Source: Limnoperna fortunei | Lineage: Eukaryota; Mollusca; Bivalvia; Mytilida; Modiolidae | Reading direction: 5' to 3' | DNA length: 64,000 nucleotides | Assembly: GCA_944474755.1 (NCBI GenBank) | Contig: OX104118.1 | Location: 75,409,865-75,473,864, forward strand | Shown: positions 27,701 through 42,700 of the stretch, one piece after another | Numbering within the stretch: the stretch's first letter is position 1 | Layout of the letters: each line of letters opens with the position of its first letter | Made by a program: the position numbers and the translations under genes | The notes under the pieces: generated by a model | What the model was told of the DNA's origin: nothing | The model's database searches: none | What the model saw: the letters and a program-made list of their open reading frames with translations, nothing else

Positions 27701-30700
27701 CCAAAAGTAGGATAAGAATTATCATAGGATTAAATGAGCACAGGCATCAGTTATAAATGATAAACAGGGAATTTAAATAAAAACAGAAAAAGAACAGGCA
27801 GAGAGATGGGTAGAACACTATACCAAAGTATTAAATTGCCAAGATCCTGATTTTCCAGGAAATCCATTAGCTGTAGAAGAAGACATAAACATCAACATAG
27901 AACCACCTTCATTAGATAAAGTCAGAAAGGCAATCAAATAACTAAAATCAGGAAAGTCACCTGGCATAGATATGATATAGAAATGTTAAAAGTAGACATT
28001 GAAACAACAGCAAAAACTCTCCAACGGCTTTTTCACAAAATTTGGCAAAACAATCACATACCGTCTGATTGGAGAAATGAACTTATTGTAAGACTTCCCA
28101 AGAAAGGTGATCTGAGAAACTGTGACAACTGGAGAGGCATAACGCTCTTATCTATACCAAGCAAAGTATTTTGTAAGATCCTTTTGAACAGAATAGAAAC
28201 AACAATTGATACTAAATTAAGAGAAGGAAAGGCTGGGTTTAGGAAAGGCAGAGGTTGTGTGGACCAAATATTTGCACTAAGAAACATCATCGAACAATGC
28301 ATTGAGTGGAATACTCCCTTATACATCAACTTTTTAGATTTTCGAAAGCCTTCGACAGCATACATAGAGACACGTTATGGAAAATATTAGCATCATATGG
28401 AATTCCAAGAAAAATAATTGAACTAATTAAATCTTTTTACTGGTTGTGGCCTTATGTCCAACCAGGGATGAAGAGGATTAGGTAATGATTATTTCCGGTA
28501 ATTCATCAATCTATGAAAGAGGTCGACTCACACACCAAAGAAATAATAGCCCACAACCGTTTATAATAAGTTTTGAGTGAGTCAACCTTGTTCATACATT
28601 GATGAATTATGGAAAGAATGCATTTAATCCTTATAATTCTTCCAAAATTGGTTTTAAATATTTATTATCTTTTACCATCATGAGTTTTTTTACATAAAAT
28701 TTCATAATAAGTGTGAGACGAATACGAATATACACAATGAACTCAACATGAAAACATGGTCAGTTAGGAGGGAATGACTAGCATTAAAATCAATATATTT
28801 TACGATTAGCCAAGAAAATTTTTACTGAAAACAAAAGGACAAAGAACAACAAACAATACTTTTGTGAATTCAGCATACCAAGGTTGCTCATTGTATTGCA
28901 GATTCTATGTAATGTCATAGCTTTTCCAATGCTTGAAAAGCTAGACGTTCCTTATTTAATATGACACTAGAAAGACGGATTTTTTGAGCCAGTGGTATTG
29001 ATTCTGGTGGTTACATTTATGATAGCAATATAAGGAACACAACTGAGGTTAATATGACAGTGATGGGTTGCTTTGCATAAATTTGGGGTCGTTGTCTCTC
29101 ACAAATTTACCAAAATGTTTATCATCTATACTACTAAAATTATAGACCCCCTTTTTAAGCGTGCATCAAAAAACACAGAGAAATAATTTAATAATCGACT
29201 TTATCGATATCAACATTAAATATTTTTAATGTGCAACATCAACTGCATGTAACCTTATACATATTTAAGTACGAACTACAGCTATAGACTTTCGTCACGT
29301 GAAGCAAGCAGACAGTTCGTTCTTGTTTAAATTCAGCCGGCTCACTTCAAGAAAACTATTGGAATCGAAGGGATTTTCACCAGTCATGTCTGGTAGGTCC
29401 TACGAATTTTGTTTTCACTGTGATCAGTACTTACATGACATTAAAAAAGAACTAAAGTTACGCTTTTCACTGATTACAAATTTACCTCATAATAAATGCC
29501 TTCCAATTTAAAAGTTGCCAGTTGGGTAGGCGTACATTTGTTTTTTACCACTCACGGATTTTCCATGTCATAAATTTTTTAATTTTAAGGGTACTGTATA
29601 CGGTACAAATTTGCGAACGTAATTAATCATTGATTGCTAATAATTTAAAGCAATAATCGATATAAAAATTAAATATTTTGCATATGCAACATTAACTGCA
29701 TGCAACCTTATATGGGTTAATACTGCGCTATTTTTCTTTGTTTTGTGATGCCTGCTTAAAAAAAAAGGGGTCTATAATTTTAGTACTATAGATATCAATA
29801 TCCGATAAATATATTAACAGACAAGTTGTCATTGTTGGATGGAATTTAGCAGTGAAAAGGGAAGTTGCAGTGCTGAAACATGGAGTTGGTTGCAAATTCA
29901 TGCATCTTGCTCATCTTGTTGATTTGTTGTGACTGAATTTTGGCAATTTATTCAGCATTCAAAGCAGAGTGCGCTGTTAAAATATTGCATGTATTTCTCT
30001 AAACTAATAATTTCTCAATAATAATATACATTTGTCAAGCAAATAACTTTTTGTTTATGCGCTACACCACTTGAGGTGTCTTCATTGCCGAAATTCTAGT
30101 GTACTGCCTAAGTTTATTGTCTGAGGCACACAAGACATGGCCAGCATATTTGTTTACGTTTAGCAACAAAAAGTTGTTCCCAAACAGTAGTTTATGAAAG
30201 TATGAATCTGGGAACTACTGATTTAAACCCTTTTAATCAATCAAATAGTAATATAAATGTAAACGAAAATAAGCTAAGAATTATGACAACATGAGAAATA
30301 GTTTAAAGGATCACAGATAAGATCTACAGAAGCAGTTACTCAGTATTTCATGAATAATAAAAATTTAAAAATAGCTAAATAAAAGCCCCAACTGATTCTA
30401 CTTTCATAGTCTGTAATATACTTTTTGTGTAGCTGATAGATAAATTGATATAAAAACAAAAAACATTTGGAACAAACAAATGTAGATCTGATCAGATGAA
30501 CAGGCTATATCTTGTACTTTATGGAAGAAAATGAAGAAATAAATTACCTAGCCTTCGATCATTTAATATTCTGTTGTTACATTGTCTCAATATAGTGTCT
30601 ATATCCTGGAAATAAATAAACATAAAGTATAACCTGGGCAACACACACAACTTATAAAACAGGATATTTTAATTCCCCTTAATTATTTTCTGTTCTTCTG

Positions 30701-33700
30701 TATTCTTAATTTATTGTTGTTGTTTGCTTAAATGGGTTTAAATGTCACTTTCAGCAATTTTTTAGCTATATCATGGCATCCAGTTTATTTTTTAGGGAGG
30801 AAGCAGGGGTACCTAGAGAAAACCCAAGTCCTTCAGGAGGAAAACTGGCAATCATTGTCAATTAAGGTTAGAGTCAAACACACCCAACCTTCAGAATGGC
30901 TCAAACCTGCAACTTCATTGTTGACAGTCACATGATCAATAGTAGATACCTAATTACTATAATCTCTTGGAAAACAAGACCCTTTATTTATATAAACATC
31001 CTTTTTAATGCCTGTAAACTGAACAAACAATAAAATGTGTGTTTTTATACATACCCTACTTTATAATTATACCTATTAGTAGACTGAGAACAACTGTTCT
31101 GCTGTACCATAAGATAAAAAGATGACGGTCTGCAATTAAATGTCTCAGTTTAAATTTAATACCATAACAGGAGGTTATGAAACTTTCTAAATGTTAACAA
31201 TTGTGTAATTCAGCCTATGACAACTAACTAATGGATGACAGGAAACTCTCTGATACCACATCTGTTTTGTTTTATTCTTACTGATTTGGGATAGATAAAT
31301 AGAAATCATATATACATGTAGCAGTTACCTGCAGAACTGGTTGGATAAATCTCCTGGCAAACTCCTCTTCCCAGTTTGACCTTGAAGCTTTGTCCAGTAG
31401 TCCACATATGTTTGGAGGATTATTCTCTCCTAAAATTAAAGTTTATGCTGATTGAAATGATATTGATAAATCTATTATTGTAATGGTTAAACATGAACGT
31501 TTGCTTGGTTTAGTATTCAAAGACTGGTTCCTTAACACCCCTATAATGTGATTGTGCACAACAATGTAAGGTATAATACTTATTGATTCTTAAAAACAAA
31601 AAAAAACATCCAGCAGTTAATTGCTAATAACATTGTTAATACACACACATTTTGTTAAGAGAACACACCAATAACAAAGGGGAATAATTCACTTGAATAT
31701 AAAGTAACATTCTGAAACTTATTAAACATGCATTTAACCTAAACATGCGTGGCAATCAACCAATAATTTAATTTTGTTAATTTCCAATGAGTACAGAATC
31801 CACCTTTCTGTTTAGGGCATTTCATATTACATGAAAAGAATATTTGAACATGCAAAATTATCTTACCTATGGCAGCTATGTTGTGTTCATCCATGATCTG
31901 AGCCAGAAGGAAATGAATTAGATCCAGGATGTCATCTTTGTTTTTACCGAGTATATTCAGTAAGGAGGTCAGGTCTAGATCTATGTGTTACATAAAGAAT
32001 CTTACCTATCACTGCCATGTTGTGTTCATCCATGATCCGAGTTAGAAGGAAATGAATCAGAACCAGGATGTCATCTTTGTTTTTACCAAGTACATTCTGT
32101 AAGGAAGTCAGGTCTAGATCTATGTGCTCTAGTATGTATATTACCTATGACAGCCAACTTCTGTTCATCCAGTTGATCCATGATCCGAGCCAGAAGAAAA
32201 TGAATCAGAACCTGGATGTCATCTTTGTTTTTACCGAGTACATTCTGTAAGGAAGTCAGGTCTAGATCTATGTGCTCTAGTATGTATCTTACCTATGACA
32301 GCCATGTTGTGTTCATCTGTGATCTGAGCCAGAAGGAAATGAATCAGAACCAAGATGTCATCTTTGTTTTTACCAAGTACATTCTGTAAGGAAGTCAGGT
32401 CTAGATCTATGTGCTCTAGTATGTATCTTACCTATGACAGCCATGTTGTGTTCATCCATGATCTGAGCCAGAAGGAAATGAATTAGATCCAGGATGTCAT
32501 CTTTGTTTTTACCGAGTATATTCAGTAAGGAGGTCAGGTCTAGATCTATGTGTTACATAAAGAATCTTACCTATCACTGCCATGTTGTGTTCATCCATGA
32601 TCCGAGTTAGAAGGAAATGAATCAGAACCAGGATGTCATCTTTGTTTTTACCAAGTACATTCTGTAAGGAAGTCAGGTCTAGATCTATGTGCTCTAGTAT
32701 GTATATTACCTATGACAGCCAACTTCTGTTCATCCAGTTGATCCATGATCCGAGCCAGAAGAAAATGAATCAGAACCTGGATGTCATCTTTGTTTTTACC
32801 GAGTACATTCTGTAAGGAAGTCAGGTCTAGATCTATGTGCTCTAGTATGTATCTTACCTATGACAGCCATGTTGTGTTCATCTGTGATCTGAGCCAGAAG
32901 GAAATGAATCAGAACCAAGATGTCATCTTTGTTTTTACCAAGTACATTCTGTAAGGAAGTCAGGTCTAGATCTATGTGCTCTAGTATGTATATTACCTAT
33001 GACAGCCAACTTCTGTTCATCCAGTTGATCCATGATCCGAGCCAGAAGAAAATGAATCAGAACCTGGATGTCATCTTTGTTTTTACCAAGTACATTCTGT
33101 AAGGAGGTCAGGTCTAGATCTATGTGCTCTAGTATGTATCTTACCTATGACAGCCATGTTGTGTTCATCCATGATCTGAGCCAGAAGGAAATGAATCAGA
33201 AACAGGATGTCATCTTTGTTTTTACCCAACACATTCTGTAAGGAAGTCAGGTCTAGATCTATGTGCTCTAGTATGTATCTTACCTATGACAGCCATGTTG
33301 TGTTCATCCATGATCTGAGCCAGAAGGAAATGAATGAGAACCAGGATGTCATCTTTCTTTTTACCTAGTACATTCTGTAAGGAGGTCAGGTCTAGATCTA
33401 TGTGCTCTAGTATGTATCTTACCTATGACAGCCATGTTGTGTTCATCCATGATCTGAGCCAGAAGGAAATGAATCAGAAACAGGATGTCATCTTTGTTTT
33501 TACCTGGTACATTCTGTAAGGAAGTCAGGTCTAGATCTATGTGCTCTAGTATGTATCTTACCTATGACAGCCATGTTGTGTTCATCCATGATCTGAGCCA
33601 GAAGGAAATGAATGAGAACCAGGATGTCATCTTTCTTTTTACCTAGTACATTCTGTAAGGAGGTCAGGTCTAGATCTATGTGCTCTAGTATGTATCTTAC

Positions 33701-36700
33701 CTATGACAGCCATGTTGTGTTCATCCATGATCTGAGCCAGAAGGAAATGAATGAGAACCAGGATGTCATCTTTCTTTTTACCTAGTACATTCTGTAAGGA
33801 AGTCAGGTCTAGATCTATGTGCTCTAGTATGTATCTTACCTATGACAGCCATGTTGTGTTCATCCATGATCTGAGCCAGAAGGGAATGAATCAGAACCAA
33901 GATGTCATCTTTGTTTTTACCAAGTACATTCTGTAAGGAAGTCAGGTCTAGATCTATGTGCTCTAGTATGTATCTTACCTATGACAGCCATGTTGTGTTC
34001 ATCCATGATCTGAGCCAGAAGGAAATGAATCAGAAACAGGATGTCATCTTTGTTTTTACCTGGTACATTCTGTAAGGAAGTCAGGTCTAGATCTATGTGC
34101 TCTAGTATGTATCTTACCTATGACAGCCATGTTGTGTTCATCCATGATCTGAGCCAGAAGGAAATGAATGAGAACCAGGATGTCATCTTTGTTTTTACCC
34201 AGTACATTCTGTAAGGAAGTCAGGTCTAGATCTATGTGCTCTAGTATGTATCTTACCTATGACAGCCATGTTGTGTTCATCCATGATCTGAGCCAGAAGG
34301 AAATGAATCAGAACCAAGATGTCATCTTTGTTTTTACCAAGTACATTCTGTAAGGAAGTCAGGTCTAGATCTATGTGCTCTAGTATGTATCTTACCTATG
34401 ACAGCCATGTTGTGTTCATCTGTGATCTGAGCCAGAAGGAAATGAATCAGAACCAAGATGTCATCTTTGTTTTTACCAAGTACATTCTGTAAGGAAGTCA
34501 GGTCTAGATCTATGTGCTCTAGTATGTATCTTACCTATGACAGCCATGTTGTGTTCATCTGTGATCTGAGCCAGAAGGAAATGAATCAGAACCAAGATGT
34601 CATCTTTGTTTTTACCGAGTACATTCTGTAAGGAAGTCAGGTCTAGATCTATGTGCTCTAGTATGTATCTTACCTATGACAGCCATGTTGTGTTCATCTG
34701 TGATCTGAGCCAGAAGGAAATGAATCAGAACCAAGATGTCATCTTTGTTTTTACCAAGTACATTCTGTAAGGAGGTCAGGTCTAGATCTATGTGCTCTAG
34801 TATGTATCTTACCTATGACAGCCATGTTGTGTTCATCTGTGATCTGAGCCAGAAGGAAATGAATCAGAACCAAGATGTCATCTTTGTTTTTACCAAGTAC
34901 ATTCTGTAAGGAGGTCAGGTCTAGATCTATGTGCTCTAGTATGTATCTTACCTATGACAGCCATGTTGTGTTCATCCATGATCTGAGCCAGAAGGAAATG
35001 AATCAGAACCTGGATGTCATCTTTGTTTTTACCGAGTACATTCTGTAAGGAAGTCAGGTCTAGATCTATGTGCTCTAGTATGTATCTTACCTATGACAGC
35101 CATGTTGTGTTCATCTGTGATCTGAGCCAGAAGGAAATGAATGAGAACCAAGATGTCATCTTTGTTTTTACCAAGTACATTCTGTAAGGAGGTCAGGTCT
35201 AGATCTATGTGCTCTAGTATGTATCTTACCTATGACAGCCATGTTGTGTTCATCCATGATCTGAGCCAGAAGGAAATGAATCAGAACCAAGATGTCATCT
35301 TTGTTTTTACCAAGTACATTCTGTAAGGAGGTCAGGTCTAGATCTATGTGCTCTAGTATGTACCTAGCAACCTCTCCTTGTTCTATGTTTGGTTTAATTG
35401 ATTGACAGACAGCCTACAAAATACAAGTATGAACAACAAAGTTCCGATAACATATCTTCAAAGATTTTATATAAATGTTGAAATAAATAAATACCCAAGC
35501 TATGATTGTTTTTAGTTTCCCAAAGTTTATTTCTAGAAGAAGGCCTAAGTAAGAGGCTGACCTATGTGTATTGGTGGTGATTTTATAGCATATCTAAACA
35601 ATTTTCTACAAAAAATTGTATCCAACAATAAGAACCATATATTGAAATCTGTATAATATTTTATGCCTCTCCCCTTCCCCTCTCAACGAATTTGGCAGTA
35701 ATAACACAGCTGTTATCTATTTTTGGAATTGATTGAGCAATAGGTAGAAAACACCTGACAGGTCATTGTATTTTGACTATAATTTCAAGCTTGCTTGGAT
35801 AGATTGAATGCAATATAGTCACAGAATTTTGAATTGTTGGACAAAACATCATCAATATAACAAAATGTGAAATTTTAGGTATGGGCCAGTGTCTTTCCTT
35901 TCTTCTTCAGCAGGCATTCAAGGAACTTAGCCTCATAAGAATACAAAAACAGCATGGTGAGTACTGGTTCATTTGACTTGATTTTTTAATTTTTAAAATT
36001 ACCTCAGGGTTTACATTGGCTCCCACATACATGGATAAATGTGTCAGGAGTCTTAGCACAGCAAATGTGGCTCTGTTTAGCTTCCTTTCTGGTGCAGTGA
36101 CAGGACCTAGGCTAGCAGCTCTACCTAGTACGTGTCCTCTCTCTGTTCTGTCAATACTGCAAAGGTATAATATTTTATAATATATTGTAGAAGTTGTAAA
36201 GAAAAATGGCTGTTCGATCCAATCAAATATACAGGGTTTTTTTAATTGTTACAACACAGCATAATGAAAAATCATGAAAGGCCTCCATATGTGGTCAACT
36301 TATTTAAACTGTGTTTGTATAAATTCAGGAGATAATGGATTGACTATTCAGTTAACAAAATAAACAAAAAAGATTCTGTGTTTGTATAACTATAGACTGT
36401 TTATTTCTAAAATACTAACAAAGTTAACAACTACTGTGGTTTCATTTATTTTCATGGGTATCAATTTTCGTGGTTGAAGGAAAAAAGACAATTCATGGGA
36501 TTCTTAAATTCGTGGTTCACAGAATCGAGGAAAATAAAAAATGAAAGATAGGTGAAGTGCTTACAGATTTTCGGTATTCACATACAATGTTAGTCTGTAC
36601 ATTTTCTAATACATCATTTTGAAGACATAATCGCTCTCGGGAGGTGACAATTGTAAAGCTGATCAAGGGATTCATAGAAATTTACGGTACTTTTAGTGGA

Positions 36701-39700
36701 AAGCGGCGACATTAAAACGAAATGGGACGGGTTAAGAAAGACGATGTAATACGAAACCTGTTATTTGTTGCAGCTTGGGGAAAGGGTTGCATTTTATGCC
36801 ATTTTATGTCTTTTGTAAACACAATTTTAAAAGACTTAAGTAAAATGCAAAATGTTCCAATAAAATCACACGATACCATAAATCACATGATAGTGTACAT
36901 CTAACTACCTATATTGAAAACGGCGTATTTACTGTTTTGTTTTCAAAGTGACATGAAGTAATAAAGATAAAACATTGTTTTGTAGCCATAAACATAATTA
37001 ATAAACATGTCATTTTATAAAAACCAATCTAAATAAACAGTTCATTGCAAATTCGTTGTACATTACCTGGGGCAAAGATTAAGTTTGTTTGTTTTACAAT
37101 AAACTTGATGATATAATTAGTGGTTTTTAAAGATGAAAATCAGTATAAAAAGTATTACAAAATAGATTGCTTTATCGATCGTTATTTCAATTAAGAAAGT
37201 TACTTTAATATTTGTGTAAACATCAACACTTTACAACGAAAAGGCACAACAGGAAGTACGTTCATTACTGACGGGATTATGCAATTAAAAATAACAACTA
37301 TGTTTTTTATCAATTTTATTTCTGTTTAGTGTCATAAACACACTAAAGTTGTTCATAGTGCAACATTGTCATATCTATCGAAAACATATCAATAAAACGA
37401 TGCACTTTGAACATGTCGTCATTATCCATGTAAACAACCGTCCCATAGCAGTTTCTCATAACAGCTTACCGTCATTATAGATTTCTAGGGGTCATTATTC
37501 GTAGAATTCTTAATTTCGTGGTTTGTCCCCACCCACGAAAACGACGAAAATTGGTACCCACGAATAAAAATGAAACCACAGTATTATTTTCAGATCTCCT
37601 ACACAATGAGTTTCCAATGATCTACTAAGTTGTAATCTTTAGGAATAGGATTGTAGTCTACACAAACAACATGCTAGATTACAGTCAAACCACTTCAAAT
37701 AGATCATTTTGGATCACAGATCAACATGAGTTTTTCAGTTTCTCCAAGGATTGATAAGTCCTGCATTGGTGATTGTAATGATTTTCCCTTCGGACAACTT
37801 TGTAGACAGCATCCATTTAATATTAATTTTCAGTATGACTTCATATAGATTTTTCAATTTCTAAAAAGAATGTATTTGATTGTTTGTTTGTATGAGGTTC
37901 TGTGCCTTTTTTGGAAGGATTACAGCAATGTTTCCAGTTATTATTGGGGGAGATTTAGCTGCAGGAAACGGTTAAAAACCCAACCTTTGGGAGGAAATCA
38001 TTTTAGATTGATTGATTGATTGATTAATGGTGTTTAACGCCCGAGCAGCAATATTTCAGCTATATTCAGGCGATGAACATGAAATGGATGATAAAATGAA
38101 CATGAAATGATGATGAATGAAAATGGGATGGGACACAAGGAAAAATAGGGGTAACGGATTTTAGATTGCCACTGGCAAATGGGAGGATGGATAGGATCGG
38201 GCAATTTAGCCTCCTGTAGCGGGATCGAAATCCCTACTCATAGCGAATACTACAGCAGCGTTCTTTAACGTGCGAGGAACGTGGCATTTTTCCCAACACG
38301 GTGCACTAATATGGTTTGCGGTCAGGTTTTCCGTATTATGGCCTGACAACCCCAGCTTGCCAGGGGTACCCCATTCAACCACCTGGGGCACACATCCCAG
38401 TCGGTCTTTAGGCAAACCGACCTGACACGCCGGTCAGGGTACTGGGCGCTATTTAGTCGCCTTTTACGACAAGCTAGCGCGACTGCGGTCTATTCTTTTA
38501 GCCACCCGGATCCCGCACGGGGCGAAATCATTTTAGAAAAACATTTCCAATTAGAACAGAAAAACAAACTTTGCAGTGAACCATCTAATGAACACTAATA
38601 TCTGTGGTATATTGGTATATATTGGCCTAGTGTTTTTAAAGAAGATGATTATATGATTTAACACAGTTTTCAATGGATTTATCGGTATATCAACAAGACC
38701 AACTAACTCACAAAGAAATAAAAGTCACAGGAATTCTATAATATGTTTGTAAATGAGTTGGTTCTGTTGATATACTGATAAATCCATTGAAAACAGTGTT
38801 CAATCTTTATAATTCTTTAAATTCATTTTCCTATTAAGGTATTCACAATACTTTGTTTCTTGTGTATTTTGGTAGCAGGGATAGTCGACCTTACATATGA
38901 ATTTTATTTGTACGAGCCTTAGAAACAGGTAGAAATGCGAGGCTATGCCGAACATTTCTTACCTGTTTTGCTGCGAGTACAAATAAACTTTACATTTTCT
39001 GACAATGTACGAATATTGTGTTTATTCTGCAATCAGAAAATTCATTAAATTCTAAAGGAAAACATGAAAACAGTGCACTTCTAGCTTGAAATTTTCGGCA
39101 CGTATTCGAGTGATAGCCTGACGTCACAAACAAATATCGTATTCGACAACAAGCCGCAAACCAGAACAGAATACTAAATATCGCTAGAAGTATAGACAAG
39201 GGTATCAGGAGTGACGTCATTTTTTACAAATAAAGCTTTGATTTATTCGTATGGTCGTATTCGTATAGTTAAAGCGGCAGTTGCAGAATAAAGTCCTTTA
39301 TTATTAATATATAATATGCATTTCATATTTGACATTACTTCCGAACACCCTGAAAGTGGCTCTAAATTCCAGTGGTCATGTGAAGTCTTTCTTTGTAATG
39401 CTGACATCACATGAAATATGATTGTCAGTTTTTAAAGATCGATTTAGAGATTGCAAAAAAAAAAACCGCATGAAATTTTTGTTATCATTTTTAAATATAA
39501 CATTTATTTTTATCTATGTCAACTTTATTTTTAAGTCTTTATTAAAATTAATTTTAGTGCTCTTCTTCATTCACTTTTTACAGTTCTTTGAAGATATCAA
39601 CTTCCAGACGAAAAAAAATCAATATCAGCATTAAGCAGATTTTGATCACATGACATGTAATTGCCGTAGAGCTCAAGGCTCTTCGCGGGCAGCTTTATAC

Positions 39701-42700
39701 ATATAATTTGTAATCGCTGTCGATATTAAATGCCGCCATCTTTATGCTAAAAAGAGTTGGTCAATGTCATTTATCCAAAAATAAATTGAGTTAACTTTAT
39801 TTATCAAAAAATAAATACCCTTAAAAACCTCAACCTTAAGTAAATTTTGGCCAATTGAATAAATGTATATCTAAATATGCAAATCATATTAGAATTATTG
39901 CTATATAAAAGTTTACAGATGCTGATGCGTTATGATGACACTGAATGATGCTAATAGCTTAATCCTTCAGGTCACATTATCTAAAAAAAGCAGTATTATG
40001 AGTAGGGTTGTGTTTTAATTAATACAGGTTCAGATCAGGTGAAATATTACCAAGGGATCTAAGAAAAATTTTGACGGTTTTTGCTTTTTCAAACAGATCT
40101 TATGTAAATTACAAGCATTTTATTTGAAATTATTTATTACAAAACTTTCAGATACCTAAATCACATGACTTACCAAAGATCAGGCTTACTGCCTGGTTTT
40201 AAATGACACCTTTTACCACCCATTTTGTAGCCACATGTTTAACCTTGACTAACCTAGGATCCAGCTTATTGCCTGGTCTTAACTGATGACCTACATCCCA
40301 TATTTCTTGGCCACATGTTTTACTCTGACTTACCCAGGATCCAGCTCATTGCTTGGTCTTAATTGATGACCTACACCCCTTATTTCTTGGCCACCGCTTT
40401 TACTCTGACTTATCCTGGATCCAGCTCATTGCCTGGTCTTAATTGATGACCTACACCCCTATTTCTTGGCCACATGTTTTACTCTGACTTACCCTGGATC
40501 CAGCTCATTGCCTGGTATTAATTGATGACCTACACCCCCTATTTCTTGGCCACATGTTTTACTCTGACTTACCCTTGATCCAGTTCATTGCCTGGTCTTA
40601 TTTGATGACCTACACCCCTATTTCTTGGCCACGTTTTACTCTGACTTACCCAGTATCCAACTTATTGCCTGGTCTTAACTGATGACCTACACCCCCTATT
40701 TCTTGGCCACCTGTTTTACTCTGACTTACCCTGGATCCAGCTCATTGCCTGGTCTTAATTGATGACCTACACCTCCTATTTCTTGGCCACATGTTTTACT
40801 CTGACTTACCCTGGATCCAGCTCATTGCCTGGTCTTAACTGATGACCTACACCCCCTATTTCTTGGCCACCTGTTTTACTCTGACTTACCCTGGATCCAG
40901 CTCATTGCCTGGTCTTAATTGATGACCTACACCCCCTATTTCTTGGCCACATGTTTTACATCTACCTACATAGGCTGCTCTTCCACACTGAAACAGAAAA
41001 TGAACTATCATAGGATAATAACAAAAAGAAACCAGAAATTATAGAATAATTAGTTTGTATGCTGACAATTAAATGTATAAGCTTGAACAAGATCACATTA
41101 AACTTACAAATCAGTCAGTGATGCGTCACCTGCAGATTGCCTCCCAATTAAATAAGAATGAAGAAGAGTTAATACTCTTATAGGGGTTAAGGACACATGC
41201 ACTGAAAATAACAATTGTTTGAACAAGGAAGAAACTATTGATTATTTGATTGATTGATTGATTGTCCAGCAAGCGTTATTTCAGCTATATTCAGGATGAG
41301 GGGGAAGAGAATAAAAAAGCTCTATAAAAAATGATTTAGAGAGTACTGGTATTTAAGCTCTTCATCTCAATGCTTTGTAAAGTATCATATACCAGTTTTG
41401 TTTTAATTAGGTATCATCTCCTGTATTTTAGCATACATGGTCTTCATAAATACAAGAAAAAATTAAGAGTAAAGTTTTAAGCACAAAACTTCCACTACAT
41501 GTAATAAACTTACATTTCCAATAACATATGGATGGCCATTGGGACATCCTGAAACAAAAAATTAAAATTATCTGTATATCTTAATAAGTTTTAAATAGAA
41601 ATAGTAATAGATCAATTGTCAAGTAAAACTTTTACAGACATTCCTAAGGTACTCATTATCTATTTATAGACACATAATTACATCTTCACAAGTCATGGTA
41701 TCTCTGTCCACCGTTTTGATTGGCTACATTATGCATGTAAATGGTCGAAAAAATCTTGTTTTCTTATGTGAATTGGTAAAAGATATCCCTATCAGGCTAT
41801 AAATAAATAAATTTAAATAAAATTGATGCTTGCTGTATAAAAGTGTTAAAATGATTTCCTAATTGTGACATTCATTAGGTGCAATAGGTTTTTTTGCTGA
41901 ATATTGTCTGCCTCCAGACATTATTTTTCTTAAAGTGATTAATTATTGATTGACATTTTTAAGCTGTGAGATCAAATGAAAATACAGGTGGTTGGGTCTT
42001 CTACATTTGTCAGGGTTGTGAAGATGCATTTTCGCACAGAAACCCTGAATTAGGATGGAATGAGAGAAAAATGTTACTTTTCTATCAAGTGTGTAAATAT
42101 TCACTCTTTAGGTTCCCTTTGAACTTGTATTAATTCACAATCAATACTTACGATAAAACACTGGGTTTTCATTTCTTTGGTGACGTCTTGCTGCTAGAAG
42201 AGCCTCCTTTATTTCTGCCATTTCATCTTGTGGCATGGTTGGATAAAAGGAATTCTGACAGACAAAAAATAAATAATTTTTATTTATGTTTAGTCACTTA
42301 GTGACTGATGTTGATGTCATTACTGGCCTACCTCAACACTATACAAAAATTTTACTGTCATGGACTTCCCATCAGAAAAAGCAACAGTTTAACAGAACAA
42401 ATAGAAACCACAATAACAGTATCACAACACCAGCTATCAGACTTGAAGTGATATTCAATCATTTTTACCATTAAAACTTTAAAAAATATACACAATACAC
42501 ACCACACAATAATGCATTCACTAAGAATTTAAAATAATGTCAACTCACTTCCAGTGATACCATCCTTTTTTAATGTGTAACCTAAACATTCTGTTGTATT
42601 AAATAATATAGGATTAAACACTGGGTTTTAGGAAATTATGGATATGTAATCTCCGGAGACTCACACCCAAACTCAATAAATTCGAAGGACTTTTATGTCA

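Noticed and set aside
27983..28390. + strand 135-codon frame as a host gene
   Set aside because: It is a LINE reverse transcriptase fragment with stops before it and a frameshift after it.
32068..35326. Series of 60-61-codon + strand frames with near-identical sequences
   Set aside because: Antisense shadows of array B units; their repetition follows the array, not a gene family.
31863..35363. Array B as a protein repeat domain or CRISPR-like array
   Set aside because: Units are 139 bp (not a multiple of three), each has a donor and a stop in the relevant frame, there are no unique spacers, and the genome is eukaryotic.
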